DNA of 59,047 nt from an uncultured Prevotella sp. (lineage in GTDB: Bacteria > Bacteroidota > Bacteroidia > Bacteroidales > Bacteroidaceae). The first letter of the stretch is position 1. Each line of letters begins with the position of its first letter. The notes under the pieces are model-generated. The model did no database searches. It was given only the letters and a program-made list of their open reading frames with translations, and was not told the DNA's origin. Positions 24,817 through 34,727 of the stretch are shown here, in pieces. The DNA lies in NCBI GenBank assembly GCA_900320905.1, contig ONTZ01000030.1, forward strand, positions 1 through 59,047, read 5' to 3'. A program made the position numbers and the translations under genes.

Positions 24817-26397
24817 ATGACGAACGGAATACTGTTGTGGGTAGACGACGAGATTGAGCAGTTGAGGGCGCAGATCTTGTTCTTGGAAAAGAAAGGCTAT
24901 GAGGTGACGACAGTCTCGAATGGCACGGATGCCATCGACCTCTGTCGGGAGCACAACTACGACTTGGTGCTGCTAGACGAGCAGATGCCTGGTATCAGTG
25001 GCCTGGAAACCCTACAGCGTATCAAGGAGATCCATCCGACAACCCCTGTGGTGATGGTCACCAAGAGCGAAGAGGAGAATATCATGGAACAGGCCATCGG
25101 TCAGAAGATTGCCGACTACCTGATCAAGCCTGTCAATCCTAACCAGATACTCCTGACTATGAAAAAGAACATCCACCGCAAGGAGATTGAGACCGAGGTG
25201 ACACAGAGCCAGTATCAGCAGAACTTCCAGCAGATAGCCATGCAGATCATGGACTGTCAGACGTGGCAAGACTGGGTGGAGATCTACAGACGACTTGTCC
25301 ACTGGGAACTGGAACTCAGCAGCACCGACAGTAACATGACGGATATGCTCCAGATGCAGAAGGAGGAAGCCAATATCGGCTTTGCGAAGTTTATCCGGAA
25401 GAACTATTTGGAGTGGATCGCTTCCTTAGGAAGTCCTAGGAACCCCAAGGACCCTAGGGATAAGGGGCCGATCCTCTCGCCAGAGATTTTCAAGACCACC
25501 GTCTTTCCACTCCTCAACGAACAGAAGAAAGTGATCCTCGTGGTGCTCGACAACTTCCGCTACGACCAGTGGCGGATGCTCTCACGCGAACTCAGTGACC
25601 AGTTCGAGATCGACGAGCAACTCTATTGCAGTATCCTTCCGACGGCTACGCAATATGCCCGTAATGCCATCTTTTCCGGGTTGATGCCAGATAAGATTGC
25701 GGAGATGTTTCCTGACCTCTGGGTGGACGAGGACGAGGAGGAAGGCAAGAACCTGAACGAAGAACCGCTCATCAAGACACAGTTGGACCGTTACCGTAGG
25801 AAGAACACCTTTTCCTATCATAAGGTGAACAACTCGGTGGATGCCGACAGACTGATGCAGCAACTGAACCGTCTGGAGAAAAACGACCTGAACGTGGTCG
25901 TGTTCAACTTCATCGATATGCTGAGTCACGCCCGCACTGAGTCGAAAATGGTACGCGAACTGGCTAACAACGAGAGTGCCTACCGCAGCATCACCCTCTC
26001 CTGGTTCCGCCACTCCGTCATTGCCGACTTTTTCAGGTATATTGCACAGAAAGACTATAAGGTCATCGTCACCACCGATCACGGCAGCATCCGCTGTACT
26101 CAGCCAGTAAAGATCGTAGGTGACAGGAACACCAACACCAACCTACGCTATAAACTCGGTAAGAACCTGGCCTACGACGACAAGAGCCTGTTCACCATCA
26201 AAGAACCACGCAAAGCCCTGTTGCCGGCACCGAACCTCTCCACGAGTTACGTGTTTGCCACAGGCGACTCGTTCTTTGCCTATCCGAACAACTATAATTA
26301 CTACGTCTCCTACTACCGTGATACCTTCCAGCACGGCGGCATCTCGATGGAGGAGATGATTATCCCACTCATCACACTAACAGGAAAGAAACGATGA
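24817..26397 (+). CDS. porX: T9SS response regulator PorX (receiver plus PglZ domain)
   Basis: The protein has 526 residues. Residues 1-125 are a CheY-like receiver with VDDE at the N-terminus, the phosphoacceptor Asp in [10 protein letters not shown], and K in YLIKPVNP. A helical linker follows, then an alkaline-phosphatase-like PglZ domain with [22 protein letters not shown] and TTDHGSIRC metal-site motifs. PorX is the response regulator of the PorXY pathway that controls type IX secretion genes and has phosphodiesterase activity in relatives. Residues about 203-217 ([15 protein letters not shown]) appear to be an insertion coded by short palindromes. It overlaps tsaE by 4 bp. Confidence 0.95.
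   Translation: MTNGILLWVDDEIEQLRAQILFLEKKGYEVTTVSNGTDAIDLCREHNYDLVLLDEQMPGISGLETLQRIKEIHPTTPVVMVTKSEEENIMEQAIGQKIADYLIKPVNPNQILLTMKKNIHRKEIETEVTQSQYQQNFQQIAMQIMDCQTWQDWVEIYRRLVHWELELSSTDSNMTDMLQMQKEEANIGFAKFIRKNYLEWIASLGSPRNPKDPRDKGPILSPEIFKTTVFPLLNEQKKVILVVLDNFRYDQWRMLSRELSDQFEIDEQLYCSILPTATQYARNAIFSGLMPDKIAEMFPDLWVDEDEEEGKNLNEEPLIKTQLDRYRRKNTFSYHKVNNSVDADRLMQQLNRLEKNDLNVVVFNFIDMLSHARTESKMVRELANNESAYRSITLSWFRHSVIADFFRYIAQKDYKVIVTTDHGSIRCTQPVKIVGDRNTNTNLRYKLGKNLAYDDKSLFTIKEPRKALLPAPNLSTSYVFATGDSFFAYPNNYNYYVSYYRDTFQHGGISMEEMIIPLITLTGKKR
25423..25459. repeat. Palindrome-rich in-frame insertion inside porX
   Basis: Within 37 bp lie TCCTTAGGA (25423-25431), the perfect palindromes TCCTAGGA (25434-25441) and CCCTAGGG (25452-25459). 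The encoded residues are unlike the usual short linker before LLSPDIF in PorX proteins as I remember them. Confidence 0.6.
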
Positions 26398-26804
26398 ACA
26401 TCACCATTAGCAGTTTAGAATCTATTCGCGAGGCGGCTCGCGAGTTTATCCAACATATCGGCGAGCACCGTGTGTTTGCCTTCTACGGGGAGATGGGGGC
26501 TGGCAAGACCACCTTCATCAAGGCCATCTGTGAAGAACTGGGCGTAGAGGATGTCATCACCTCACCCACCTTCGCCATCGTCAATGAATACAGTCTTGCC
26601 GATGGTGATTGTATTTACCATTTCGACTTCTACCGCATCAAGAAACTGGAAGAAGTCTACGACATGGGGTTCGAAGACTACTTCTACTCTGGCGCACTCT
26701 GTTTCATCGAGTGGCCCGAACTGATAGAGGAGGTGCTCCCCGAGGACGCCGTCAAGGTGAACATCACCGAAAATGCAGACGGCTCACGAACAATTATTTT
26801 TTAA
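26394..26804 (+). CDS. tsaE: tRNA threonylcarbamoyladenosine biosynthesis ATPase TsaE
   Basis: The protein has 136 residues, normal for the family. Walker A is [24 protein letters not shown] and [13 protein letters not shown] are the TsaE signatures, and CFIEWPE completes the site. It works with TsaB and TsaD to make t6A on tRNAs that read ANN codons. It is the last gene of the aroA-porW-porX-tsaE unit, overlapping porX by 4 bp. Confidence 0.95.
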   Translation: MNITISSLESIREAAREFIQHIGEHRVFAFYGEMGAGKTTFIKAICEELGVEDVITSPTFAIVNEYSLADGDCIYHFDFYRIKKLEEVYDMGFEDYFYSGALCFIEWPELIEEVLPEDAVKVNITENADGSRTIIF

Positions 26805-26812
26805 ACCACAGA

Positions 26813-27133
26813 TTACAGGTTCTGTTCCTGGAAGTCCAGGTCTGCCTGTACGACGAAGAGCACGTATTCCGGGTCGAAGTTGGTGACACCATCCTCCTTA
26901 GCCTTGCGACAGACATAGTCAGTCACAGCCTCCAAGTCGATGTCAACCTCCTCCTCAGTACTCTCTAAGATGCCACTCGTATAGTAGTAGTCTACTATCA
27001 AGTCCATCATATACAGGATGCTCTGGTCACTGTAATGTTTCTTGGCATCAAAGGGTATCCGCTCGCGGATGAACGCCAGTTCTCGCTGATTCTCTTCTTC
27101 GTCGAGCCTGAGTTCTTCATCAATACTTGCCAT
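26813..27133 (-). CDS. Small acidic hypothetical protein behind trxA
   Basis: The protein has 106 residues, highly acidic, with no signal peptide. Visible pieces are IDEELRLDEEENQRELAFIRER and a central DLIVDYYYTSGI. I do not recognise the family with certainty; similar short proteins occur beside thioredoxin genes in Bacteroidales. It starts 3 bp after the trxA stop, so the two are co-transcribed. Confidence 0.75.
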   Translation of the reverse strand: MASIDEELRLDEEENQRELAFIRERIPFDAKKHYSDQSILYMMDLIVDYYYTSGILESTEEEVDIDLEAVTDYVCRKAKEDGVTNFDPEYVLFVVQADLDFQEQNL

Positions 27134-27136
27134 AGG

Positions 27137-27451
27137 TCAAAGCAGTGCCTGGAATTTCTCTTCCAACTTAGCCTCAGTCTGGGCACCCACCATCTTGTCA
27201 ACCACCTCTCCATCTTTGAAGAACAGGATGGTGGGGATGTTACGGATGCCGTACTCAGCAGCGAGATCGTCATTCTCCTCCACGTCACACTTACCTACGA
27301 CGATCTTACCGTCGTATTTCTCTGCCAACTTCGCAACGATCGGGCCAATCATACGACAGGGTCCGCACCAAGTTGCCCAGAAATCCACTACCAAAGGCAG
27401 GTCGCCTTTCTTCAGACTCTCAAAATTCTCACTTGTGATTGTTACTTCCAT
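27137..27451 (-). CDS. trxA: Thioredoxin
   Basis: The protein has 104 residues from ATG 27451 (MEVTITSENF). The active site is WATWCGPCR with Cys29 and Cys32; the cis-Pro strand is IRNIPTILFF. There is no signal peptide, so it is a cytoplasmic dithiol reductant. It leads a two-gene unit with the acidic protein. Confidence 0.95.
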   Translation of the reverse strand: MEVTITSENFESLKKGDLPLVVDFWATWCGPCRMIGPIVAKLAEKYDGKIVVGKCDVEENDDLAAEYGIRNIPTILFFKDGEVVDKMVGAQTEAKLEEKFQALL

Positions 27452-27556
27452 AATTCTAATGTACAATTTGATGATTTACAATTTATTTCTCTACTTATAT
27501 CATTTATCTTATTTCCCGCAAATACCATGCCAAGCATTTCTCTCACCTCTTAGTTC

Positions 27557-30500
27557 TTAGTTAATTTTATAGTCAAGCATCTCATGACTTTCAATATAGT
27601 CAATCAGCGTATGCCGCACATCCACACCTCCGTTTGAGGCCCGCAGCAGCACGTGGTTCTTACTCTGGGAATCGCGGAGCAGGAAGAAGAGTTTGGTCTT
27701 TCCCGGATTCTCGCTGATAATCTCGCTGAGTTCTGCCACAACCTGTTCGTCGAGCATGTCTGAGGCCAACGAGATGGTAATCCTGTCTATCGACTTCTCC
27801 TTGACGGTTTGCAGCAACTCGACATTTGTCACTTTCAGTTCCTTCTGATTGCTATTAAAGAAACGTGCCTGCATCTTGCCTGTGACATATATGGAAGCAC
27901 CTTCGATGAACTTGCCTTTCAAATTGATCCAGTCGTCGCCGAAGAGCATCAACTCACCCGGGCCGTCAAAATCTTCAAGGGTGACAATCCCCCAGGGCTT
28001 ATTGTTCTTACCAAACTTCTGCTGTATACTGGTGACGACGCCACCCAAAGTGATGTCTTCCCTATCCTGTAAGGCGATGCCTCGGTCTGCCAATTCGGCA
28101 CACTTGGTATTGCACAGGTTGTCGAGCACAATCTTGTACTCATCGAGGGGATGGGCGGAGAGATAGATACCCACCAGGTCACGCTCCTTGTTCAGTCGTT
28201 CGATGTCGCTCCAACGTGCCTCACTCTTCGGCACTGGCGGACGGGCGATCTCAACACCTTCGCCAAAGGCCCCGAAGAGGGAGTTCTGCATCTCTGCCTT
28301 CTCCTGCTGGTAGGCCTGACCGTAGCGCACCAAAGTATCCAAGAACACCTCGCCCTTGTTGTTGACGGCGAAATAGTCCTCACGACGGATACCGAAACTG
28401 TCGAAGCCGCCACTCAACGCCAGACTCTCATAGCCTTTGCGGTTGATGGACGAGAAACTGACACGCTGGGCAAAGTCATAGATATCCTTATAGAGTCCGT
28501 TCTTCTCACGTTCCTCGATGATGGCCAGCGCCGCCGAGTCACCCATGCCTTTGATAGCACCCAGACCGAAACGGATCTCACCGTGATGGTTCACACCGAA
28601 CTTCTCATACGACTCGTTCACATCAGGACCTAAGGTGGCAATACCCATCTGCTTGCATTCGTCCATCAGTTTGGTGATCTCCGTAATCTGGTCACGCCGA
28701 CGACTCATGATGGCAGCCATGAACTCAGCAGGGTAGTTGGCTTTGAGGTAGGCTGTCTGGTAGGCCACCCACGAATAACAGGCAGCGTGCGACTTGTTGA
28801 AGGCATAAGAAGCAAACGCCTCCCAGTCGGCCCAGATTTTCTCCAATATCTTAGGGTCGTGGCCATTCTTCTTACCTCCCTCAATGAATTTCGGCTTCAT
28901 CGCATCAACGATATCCTTCTTCTTCTTACCCATCGCCTTACGAAGTGCATCACTCTCACCTCGGGTAAAATCGGCCAAGAGACGCGAAAGCAACATCACC
29001 TGTTCCTGATACACCGTGATACCATAAGTATCTTTCAGGTATTTCTCCATAATAGGGATATCATAGGTGATAGGCTCATCACCATGCTTACGGCGGATAA
29101 ACTGGGGGATATAGCCCATCGGCCCCGGACGATAGAGGGCATTCATGGCAATCAGGTCCTCAAACACGGTGGGTTTGAGTTCACGAAGGTATTTACGCAT
29201 ACCGTCAGACTCAAACTGGAAGGTACCGATGGTGCGGCCCTGCTGGTAGAGTTCGTAGGTCTTGGGATCGTCGATGGGAATATGGTCGAGATCAACCTCT
29301 ATACCACGAGTGCGCTTGATATTGGCACAGGCTTCCTTCAACTCTGAGAGTGTCTTCAGACCAAGGAAGTCCATCTTGATGAGTCCCGTCGATTCAATCA
29401 CATGTCCGTCGTACTGCGTACAATTGGTCTTGGTACCCTTGAAATCAGGGTCGTCAGCCGTCGATACTGGCACGTGGTCGCTGATGGGGTCGCGACAGAT
29501 GATGAAGCCACACGCATGGATACCCGTTCCACGCACCGTCCCCTCCAGCATCTTCGCATATTTGATGGTATTGGACAGTGCCTTGTCGTTAGAAGCCTCC
29601 GCATCGCGTAACTCCTGCACATATTTGATGGCATTGGACAGATTCATCTTCGTGGCCTTACCATCCGGACCGTCTGGCAGACGGTCGGGGATTGCCTTGC
29701 ACAAGGCATTGGATACAGGGATAGGCACTTTTTCTACCCGAGCCACATCCTTGATGGAGTTCTTCGTGGCCATCGTGGCGTAGGTGATGATGTGAGCACA
29801 GTTCTCATGGCCGTACTTATCCTCGACCCATTTCAGCACTCGACCTCGTCCGTCGTCGTCGAAGTCTGTATCAATATCAGGGAGCGAGATACGGTCTGGG
29901 TTGAGGAAACGCTCAAACAGCAGGTCGTATTTCAGCGGGTCGATCTTCGTGATGCCTAAGCAATAGGCCACCACACTGCCTGCCGCCGAACCACGCCCTG
30001 GACCTACCATCACACCTAATTCGTCACGGGCGGAGTTGATAAAGTCCTGCACGATGAGGAAGTAGCCGGGGAAACCCATCGTCTTCATGATGTGCAGTTC
30101 GAACTTCACTCGTTCCAGCACCTCATCGGGAATAGGATCCCCATAGATACGCCTGGCACCCTCATAGGCCAGTTTCGCCAGATAGTCGGCCTCGAACTTA
30201 ATGCGATAAAGTTTATCGTAGCCACCGAGTTTCTTGATTTTCTTCTGACCCTCTTCCGGCGGGAGCGGGTTCTCACCGTTCTCATCGGAGGTGAACTCGT
30301 CATAGAGTTGCTGTTCCGTAAACTTCTGCCGCCATTCCTCCTCGGTACCGAAGTCCTCGGGGATTGGGAAGAATGGCATGATGGGGTCATTGTCGAGGCT
30401 ATACACCTCCACCTTATTTAATATATCTAAGGTGTTTGCCAACGCCTCAGGAACGTCACCGAAAATGTCGTTCATCTCCTGACGGGTCTTAAACCACTCC

Positions 30501-31288
30501 TGCTTGGAGTAAAGCATACGGGTCGGGTCATCAAGGTCCTTACCCGTCGAGAGACAGAGCAGATGGTCGTGGGCTTCGGCATTCTCCTTATCCACAAAGT
30601 GGGCGTCGTTGGTGCAGATAAGTTTGATACCGTATTCTTTAGCCAGTTCGATCAGTACCTTGTTGGCCCGCTGCTGCAGGGGATAAGTCTCACGGTTGGC
30701 ACGGATAGTAGGATCTGTCACCTCATGGCGCTGCAACTCTAAATAATAGTCGTCGCCCCAGAGTCGCTGGTGCCACTCAATGGCCTCACGGGCTCCGGCA
30801 ATATCCCCTTTTAATATCTTGGCAGGCACCTCGCCAGCAATACAGGCCGAACAGACAATCAGGTCCTCGTGGTATTTCTCCAATTCCATCCGGTCGGTAC
30901 GCGGACGGTTATAGAAGCCATCGACCCACGAGTTGCTGACCAGTTTGATCAGGTTCTTGTAGCCATTGGCATTCTTGGCGAGCACGATCAGGTGGTAACC
31001 ACCCAAGTCCTCCTTATGTTCCTTCAGACTTTTGTCACCCCGACGAGCCACATACATCTCACAACCGAAGATAGGTTTGAAGGGTTCAAGCCCTTCTTTC
31101 TTACGGCCTTTGTTCACATCGTTGCAGATATCGTGAAATTCTTTGATGCCAAACATGTCACCGTGATCAGTGATGGCCATGCCCTTCATACCATCGCCGA
31201 TTGCCTTGTTGACAAGCCGTTTGATGCTCGACTGTCCGTCGAGGATTGAGTAATATGTATGTACGTGCAGATGTATGAAATCTTCCAT
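27557..31288 (-). CDS. dnaE: DNA polymerase III subunit alpha
   Basis: The protein has 1,243 residues, normal for DnaE. The PHP domain starts with HLHVHTYYSILDG. The palm has GPGRGSAAGS and PDIDTDFDDDGRGRV, which holds two catalytic Asp residues. Fingers and helix-hairpin-helix regions follow (KKDIVDAMKP, FGLGAIKGMGDSAAL), then an OB-fold (ITLGGVVTSIQQKFG). It is the replicative polymerase. It is transcribed from its own promoter at 31320-31351, divergent from psd. Confidence 0.97.
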   Translation of the reverse strand: MEDFIHLHVHTYYSILDGQSSIKRLVNKAIGDGMKGMAITDHGDMFGIKEFHDICNDVNKGRKKEGLEPFKPIFGCEMYVARRGDKSLKEHKEDLGGYHLIVLAKNANGYKNLIKLVSNSWVDGFYNRPRTDRMELEKYHEDLIVCSACIAGEVPAKILKGDIAGAREAIEWHQRLWGDDYYLELQRHEVTDPTIRANRETYPLQQRANKVLIELAKEYGIKLICTNDAHFVDKENAEAHDHLLCLSTGKDLDDPTRMLYSKQEWFKTRQEMNDIFGDVPEALANTLDILNKVEVYSLDNDPIMPFFPIPEDFGTEEEWRQKFTEQQLYDEFTSDENGENPLPPEEGQKKIKKLGGYDKLYRIKFEADYLAKLAYEGARRIYGDPIPDEVLERVKFELHIMKTMGFPGYFLIVQDFINSARDELGVMVGPGRGSAAGSVVAYCLGITKIDPLKYDLLFERFLNPDRISLPDIDTDFDDDGRGRVLKWVEDKYGHENCAHIITYATMATKNSIKDVARVEKVPIPVSNALCKAIPDRLPDGPDGKATKMNLSNAIKYVQELRDAEASNDKALSNTIKYAKMLEGTVRGTGIHACGFIICRDPISDHVPVSTADDPDFKGTKTNCTQYDGHVIESTGLIKMDFLGLKTLSELKEACANIKRTRGIEVDLDHIPIDDPKTYELYQQGRTIGTFQFESDGMRKYLRELKPTVFEDLIAMNALYRPGPMGYIPQFIRRKHGDEPITYDIPIMEKYLKDTYGITVYQEQVMLLSRLLADFTRGESDALRKAMGKKKKDIVDAMKPKFIEGGKKNGHDPKILEKIWADWEAFASYAFNKSHAACYSWVAYQTAYLKANYPAEFMAAIMSRRRDQITEITKLMDECKQMGIATLGPDVNESYEKFGVNHHGEIRFGLGAIKGMGDSAALAIIEEREKNGLYKDIYDFAQRVSFSSINRKGYESLALSGGFDSFGIRREDYFAVNNKGEVFLDTLVRYGQAYQQEKAEMQNSLFGAFGEGVEIARPPVPKSEARWSDIERLNKERDLVGIYLSAHPLDEYKIVLDNLCNTKCAELADRGIALQDREDITLGGVVTSIQQKFGKNNKPWGIVTLEDFDGPGELMLFGDDWINLKGKFIEGASIYVTGKMQARFFNSNQKELKVTNVELLQTVKEKSIDRITISLASDMLDEQVVAELSEIISENPGKTKLFFLLRDSQSKNHVLLRASNGGVDVRHTLIDYIESHEMLDYKIN

Positions 31289-31319
31289 CGAAATGCTTGT
31301 TTTTTCCGTTTTCGTGGGT

Positions 31320-31351
31320 CAAAGTTACTGCTAAATCCTGAGATTATCAAA
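31320..31351 (-). promoter_or_regulatory. Promoter of dnaE
   Basis: On the minus strand TTTG (31351-31348), 20 bp, TAACTTTG (31327-31320). Confidence 0.8.
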
Positions 31352-31367
31352 AGAAAAATGTGAAAAG

Positions 31368-31399
31368 TTTGTAATTTACGCAAAAAAGATGTACCTTTG
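31368..31399 (+). promoter_or_regulatory. Promoter of psd-pssA
   Basis: TTTG (31368-31371), 20 bp, TACCTTTG (31392-31399); the ATG is at 31434. Confidence 0.8.
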
Positions 31400-31433
31400 C
31401 AACCGAAAACGAAAACAATCGGATAGATAACTA

Positions 31434-32123
31434 ATGGGAGAAAGAATCAAGAAACTGAAAAAAATAAGGATTCACCGCGAGGGCACTAATGAGTTGGCAC
31501 TTAGTGCCGGACTGATTATCGCTATCGGTGTGTTGCTCCTACGGCTCTTCGAATCACATATTCCTTTTTGGATTTTCATCATCATCTTCGGAATTGCCTG
31601 GTTCGTAGCACTGAACTTCTACCGCTGTCCTATCCGCTACTTCAACGGCGACACAGAGAAGTTGGTTGTAGCCCCTGCCGATGGTAAGATTGTCGTCGTG
31701 GAGGAAACCGAAGAAAATGACTATTTCCATGATAAGCGACTGATGATCTCTATCTTCATGAGTCCGCTGAACGTACATGCCAACTGGTTTCCTGTTGATG
31801 GGAAGGTGAAGTTCGTGAAGCATTTTGACGGTAACTACCACAAGGCGTGGCTGCCAAAAGCCAGTGAGGAAAACGAGCATGCCGACATCATAATCACCAC
31901 ACCTGAGGGCGAGGATATTTTGGTGCGCCAGATTGCCGGTGCCATGGCCCGACGCATTGTCACCTATGCCAAGCCCGAAGAAGAGTGCTATATTGACGAG
32001 CACATGGGTTTTATCAAACTCGGTTCCCGCGTGGATGTATTCCTGCCGATGACGGCCCGCGCATGTGTCACAATAAATCAGCCCACCACTGGTGACCAGA
32101 CGGTCATCGCCAAATTGGCATAA
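31434..32123 (+). CDS. psd: Phosphatidylserine decarboxylase (PSD-A type)
   Basis: The protein has 229 residues, the short form found in Bacteroidetes. Two membrane-associated helices ([27 protein letters not shown]) lead to the catalytic body with [25 protein letters not shown] and the self-cleavage site IKLGSRVDV, where Ser becomes the pyruvoyl group. It makes phosphatidylethanolamine. The pssA start codon follows directly after its stop. Confidence 0.95.
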   Translation: MGERIKKLKKIRIHREGTNELALSAGLIIAIGVLLLRLFESHIPFWIFIIIFGIAWFVALNFYRCPIRYFNGDTEKLVVAPADGKIVVVEETEENDYFHDKRLMISIFMSPLNVHANWFPVDGKVKFVKHFDGNYHKAWLPKASEENEHADIIITTPEGEDILVRQIAGAMARRIVTYAKPEEECYIDEHMGFIKLGSRVDVFLPMTARACVTINQPTTGDQTVIAKLA

Positions 32124-32801
32124 ATGAAGAAGCATATTCCAAATACGATTACCTGCTGCAACCTCATCTCAGGCTGCATTGCTACATTTTACGCCTTTCA
32201 GGGCGATTTCCACATGGCTTTGCTCTTCATCGTGATCGGGGCTGTCTTTGATTTCTTCGACGGCATGGTGGCACGCCTGTTGCATGTGTCCTCCCCCATC
32301 GGCAAGGAACTCGACTCATTGGCCGACGATATCACCTTCGGGTTTGCGCCCTCGGCCATTGTATTCAGTTACCTCTGCACCTTCCATATCCATATTCCTG
32401 TTGTACCTTTCCTCGCCTTTGTGATGGCGGCCTTCTCTGCTTTGCGCCTTGCCAAGTTCAACCTCGACGAGCGTCAGGCCTTGGGCTTCATCGGACTACC
32501 CACCCCTGCCAATGCTCTTTTCTGGGGGGCACTCATTGTCGGCTTGCAGGAAAAAAACATCTGCTTTGAAGGCATGGAATGGTGTGTGCTCTTCGGTACA
32601 TTTGTCAGTTGCTATCTGCTCATTGCCGAAATTCCCATGTTTGCCTTGAAATTCAAGACCTGGGGCTGGAAGGGCAATGAGATCAAATACATCTTTATCC
32701 TCTCCTGCATACCACTGCTGCTCCTATTGGGAGTCACCGGTCTGGCCGCCATCATCGCATGGTATGTCATCCTGTCTGTAGCCACAAAAAAAACAATCTA
32801 A
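32124..32801 (+). CDS. pssA: CDP-diacylglycerol--serine O-phosphatidyltransferase
   Basis: The protein has 225 residues with several membrane helices. The CDP-alcohol phosphatidyltransferase motif is intact: FDGMVARLLHVSS then GKELDSLADD. It makes phosphatidylserine, the substrate of the enzyme encoded directly upstream with no spacer. Confidence 0.95.
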   Translation: MKKHIPNTITCCNLISGCIATFYAFQGDFHMALLFIVIGAVFDFFDGMVARLLHVSSPIGKELDSLADDITFGFAPSAIVFSYLCTFHIHIPVVPFLAFVMAAFSALRLAKFNLDERQALGFIGLPTPANALFWGALIVGLQEKNICFEGMEWCVLFGTFVSCYLLIAEIPMFALKFKTWGWKGNEIKYIFILSCIPLLLLLGVTGLAAIIAWYVILSVATKKTI

Positions 32802-32815
32802 AAACCATCCACATT

Positions 32816-33205
32816 ATGCTGAAAGGATTCGTTGCCATCATACTTTTTATCCTCATTGGTATCGCCGTCGTTGTGGCAGTGGTTCTCCGCTTTATGTACA
32901 AAGGCGTCAGGAACATTAAGGAGATACAGGAGGAAATCATCAACACGGGCGGCAAGAAGTTCAGTCGCCAGGATTACATCCGCTATCAGCGCCAACAGAG
33001 TGGAAAGAATTCCTTCGACAAGGACTACTTCAAGAGTAGTGGCAGCAAGAAGCAAGAGCCGAAGGCAGAAAAGCAAACCACTACCCGCAAGACAACTACG
33101 GATAGTGGTGTAACGATTATCGACGACCGCGAGAGCGAAGAGAAGAAAAAGATTTTCGACAATAACGACGGTGAATACGTCGAGTTCGAGGAAATCCACG
33201 ATTAG
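32816..33205 (+). CDS. DUF4834 family single-pass membrane protein
   Basis: The protein has 129 residues from ATG 32816, chosen because it opens the membrane helix LKGFVAIILFILIGIAVVVA. A charged, partly disordered cytoplasmic tail follows, ending in DNNDGEYVEFEEIHD, the conserved end of DUF4834 proteins. The function is unknown. It is 14 bp behind pssA and likely in the same operon. Confidence 0.8.
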   Translation: MLKGFVAIILFILIGIAVVVAVVLRFMYKGVRNIKEIQEEIINTGGKKFSRQDYIRYQRQQSGKNSFDKDYFKSSGSKKQEPKAEKQTTTRKTTTDSGVTIIDDRESEEKKKIFDNNDGEYVEFEEIHD

Positions 33206-33224
33206 CGGACTCCCGCAGGCAAGT

Positions 33225-33935
33225 CTAAGGATGCACGAGTGTACCGATCTGCTCGCCTTCCATCACCTTTTTCAGATTGCCGACTATGTCCATATTGAAG
33301 ACATAGATAGGAAGGTTGTTATCCTGACACATGCAGACGGCTGAGAGATCCATCACCTTCAAGCCACGCTCCAGCACCTCCTGATAAGTAATCTCCTCAA
33401 ACTTCGTGGCTGTGGGATCCTTTTCGGGATCAGCAGTATAGACACCGTCCACACGGGTACCCTTCAGCATCACGTCGGCCTCAATCTCCACACCGCGCAG
33501 ACTCGAGCCTGTATCGGTGGTGAAGTAAGGCTGTCCCGTACCGGCGGAGAAGATACACACATAACCATTCTCCATTGCCTCGATAGCCTTCCACTTACTG
33601 TAGAACTCACCGATAGGTTCCATGCGGATAGCCGTCAGCACTTTGTTCTTCACACCTTCGGCATCGAGGGCACTACTCAGTGCCAGAGAGTTGATTACCG
33701 TAGCACACATACCCATCTGGTCGCCCTTTACACGGTCGAAGCCTTTCTTCGAACCACTCAAACCACGGAAGATGTTACCACCGCCGATGACGATACCAAT
33801 CTGCACGCCCATCTCGGCCACTTCCTTAATCTGACGGGCATAGTCGCCCAAACGCTCAGGGTCGATACCATGACCCTGCTTTCCCATCAGGCTCTCGCCC
33901 GACAACTTCAATAGGATTCTCTTAAATCTTGCCAT
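33225..33935 (-). CDS. pyrH: UMP kinase
   Basis: The protein has 236 residues. The amino-acid-kinase fold shows RILLKLSGESLMG, IGIVIGGGNIFRG, and FSAGTGQPYFTTDTGSSLR, all typical of bacterial PyrH hexamers. It phosphorylates UMP to UDP. It starts 14 bp after birA. Confidence 0.97.
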   Translation of the reverse strand: MARFKRILLKLSGESLMGKQGHGIDPERLGDYARQIKEVAEMGVQIGIVIGGGNIFRGLSGSKKGFDRVKGDQMGMCATVINSLALSSALDAEGVKNKVLTAIRMEPIGEFYSKWKAIEAMENGYVCIFSAGTGQPYFTTDTGSSLRGVEIEADVMLKGTRVDGVYTADPEKDPTATKFEEITYQEVLERGLKVMDLSAVCMCQDNNLPIYVFNMDIVGNLKKVMEGEQIGTLVHP

Positions 33936-33949
33936 ATTCCTTTTTATTA

Positions 33950-34654
33950 TTATAGAATGAATTGAACTTCCTTAAAAGCGTAAATATGTTCCCTTCTCTC
34001 CTGATCCACCAGCAGGAGTCTGCCATCGGGCATGACATCAGTCAGCGTCGCAGTAAAACGACCCGTTTTATCTTCATAGAGACAGTGTTTTCCCTTTCTA
34101 TAAAGCATCTCTTTGTAGGTAGAACAAGTTGTTTTGCTATTGTAGGCATTATCGAAAGCATCGAGGAATGTCTTCAACAAGGCCTCACGATCAGTCTCAT
34201 GACCCAATAACTGATGGAGGGAAACGGGATTGGGTGCATCACTCAGAAACTCACACTGATTCACATTCAGCCCGATGCCGATGATGGAGTCCTTGATGGT
34301 GCTGCCTTGCAGGCGGTTCTCAATCAGCATCCCGCAAATCTTCTTGTCACCCACATAGATGTCGTTCGGCCATTTGATACTGACCTCCTTGCATCCGTAT
34401 CGTTTCAACGTCTCACACATCGCCACCGATGTTATCTCTGTGATACGGAATTGCTCATTCGCCGGTATGTTCTCAGGATGAATCAGCATCGAGAACGTCA
34501 GGTTCTTGCCACGCTCACTCTCCCAGGAGTTCGTGCCGCAGCCCTTCCCCGCCGTCTGGTACTCCGCCACAACCAACATCCCGATCTTTCCATTATCTTT
34601 CAGCCAGCGGTTGGTGGAGTCCGTCTCGTCAATATGTATGACCTGAAAAACCAT
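33950..34654 (-). CDS. birA: Biotin--[acetyl-CoA-carboxylase] ligase (no DNA-binding domain)
   Basis: The protein has 234 residues from ATG 34654; longer starts would overlap its promoter. The ligase core shows IDETDSTNRWL, GKGCGTNSWES, KWPNDIYVGDKKICGML and IGIGLNVNQ. It lacks the N-terminal helix-turn-helix of Escherichia coli BirA, so it is an enzyme only. The usual GRGR-x-G loop is GKGCGTN here, a variant known in the phylum. The ATG lies only 9 nt after the -7 element. Confidence 0.93.
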   Translation of the reverse strand: MVFQVIHIDETDSTNRWLKDNGKIGMLVVAEYQTAGKGCGTNSWESERGKNLTFSMLIHPENIPANEQFRITEITSVAMCETLKRYGCKEVSIKWPNDIYVGDKKICGMLIENRLQGSTIKDSIIGIGLNVNQCEFLSDAPNPVSLHQLLGHETDREALLKTFLDAFDNAYNSKTTCSTYKEMLYRKGKHCLYEDKTGRFTATLTDVMPDGRLLLVDQERREHIYAFKEVQFIL

Positions 34655-34663
34655 ATTTGACTG

Positions 34664-34693
34664 CAAAGATACAAAATAATTGATAATTGACAA
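34664..34693 (-). promoter_or_regulatory. Promoter of birA-pyrH
   Basis: On the minus strand TTG (34693-34691), 19 bp, TATCTTTG (34671-34664). Its TTG abuts that of the divergent tadA promoter, forming CAATTG. Confidence 0.75.
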
Positions 34694-34723
34694 TTGATAA
34701 TTGATAATTATTTCGTATCTTTG
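34694..34723 (+). promoter_or_regulatory. Promoter of tadA, nearly on top of the start codon
   Basis: TTG (34694-34696), 19 bp, TATCTTTG (34716-34723). Only 4 nt separate the element from the ATG at 34728. Confidence 0.75.
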
Positions 34724-34727
34724 TGCC

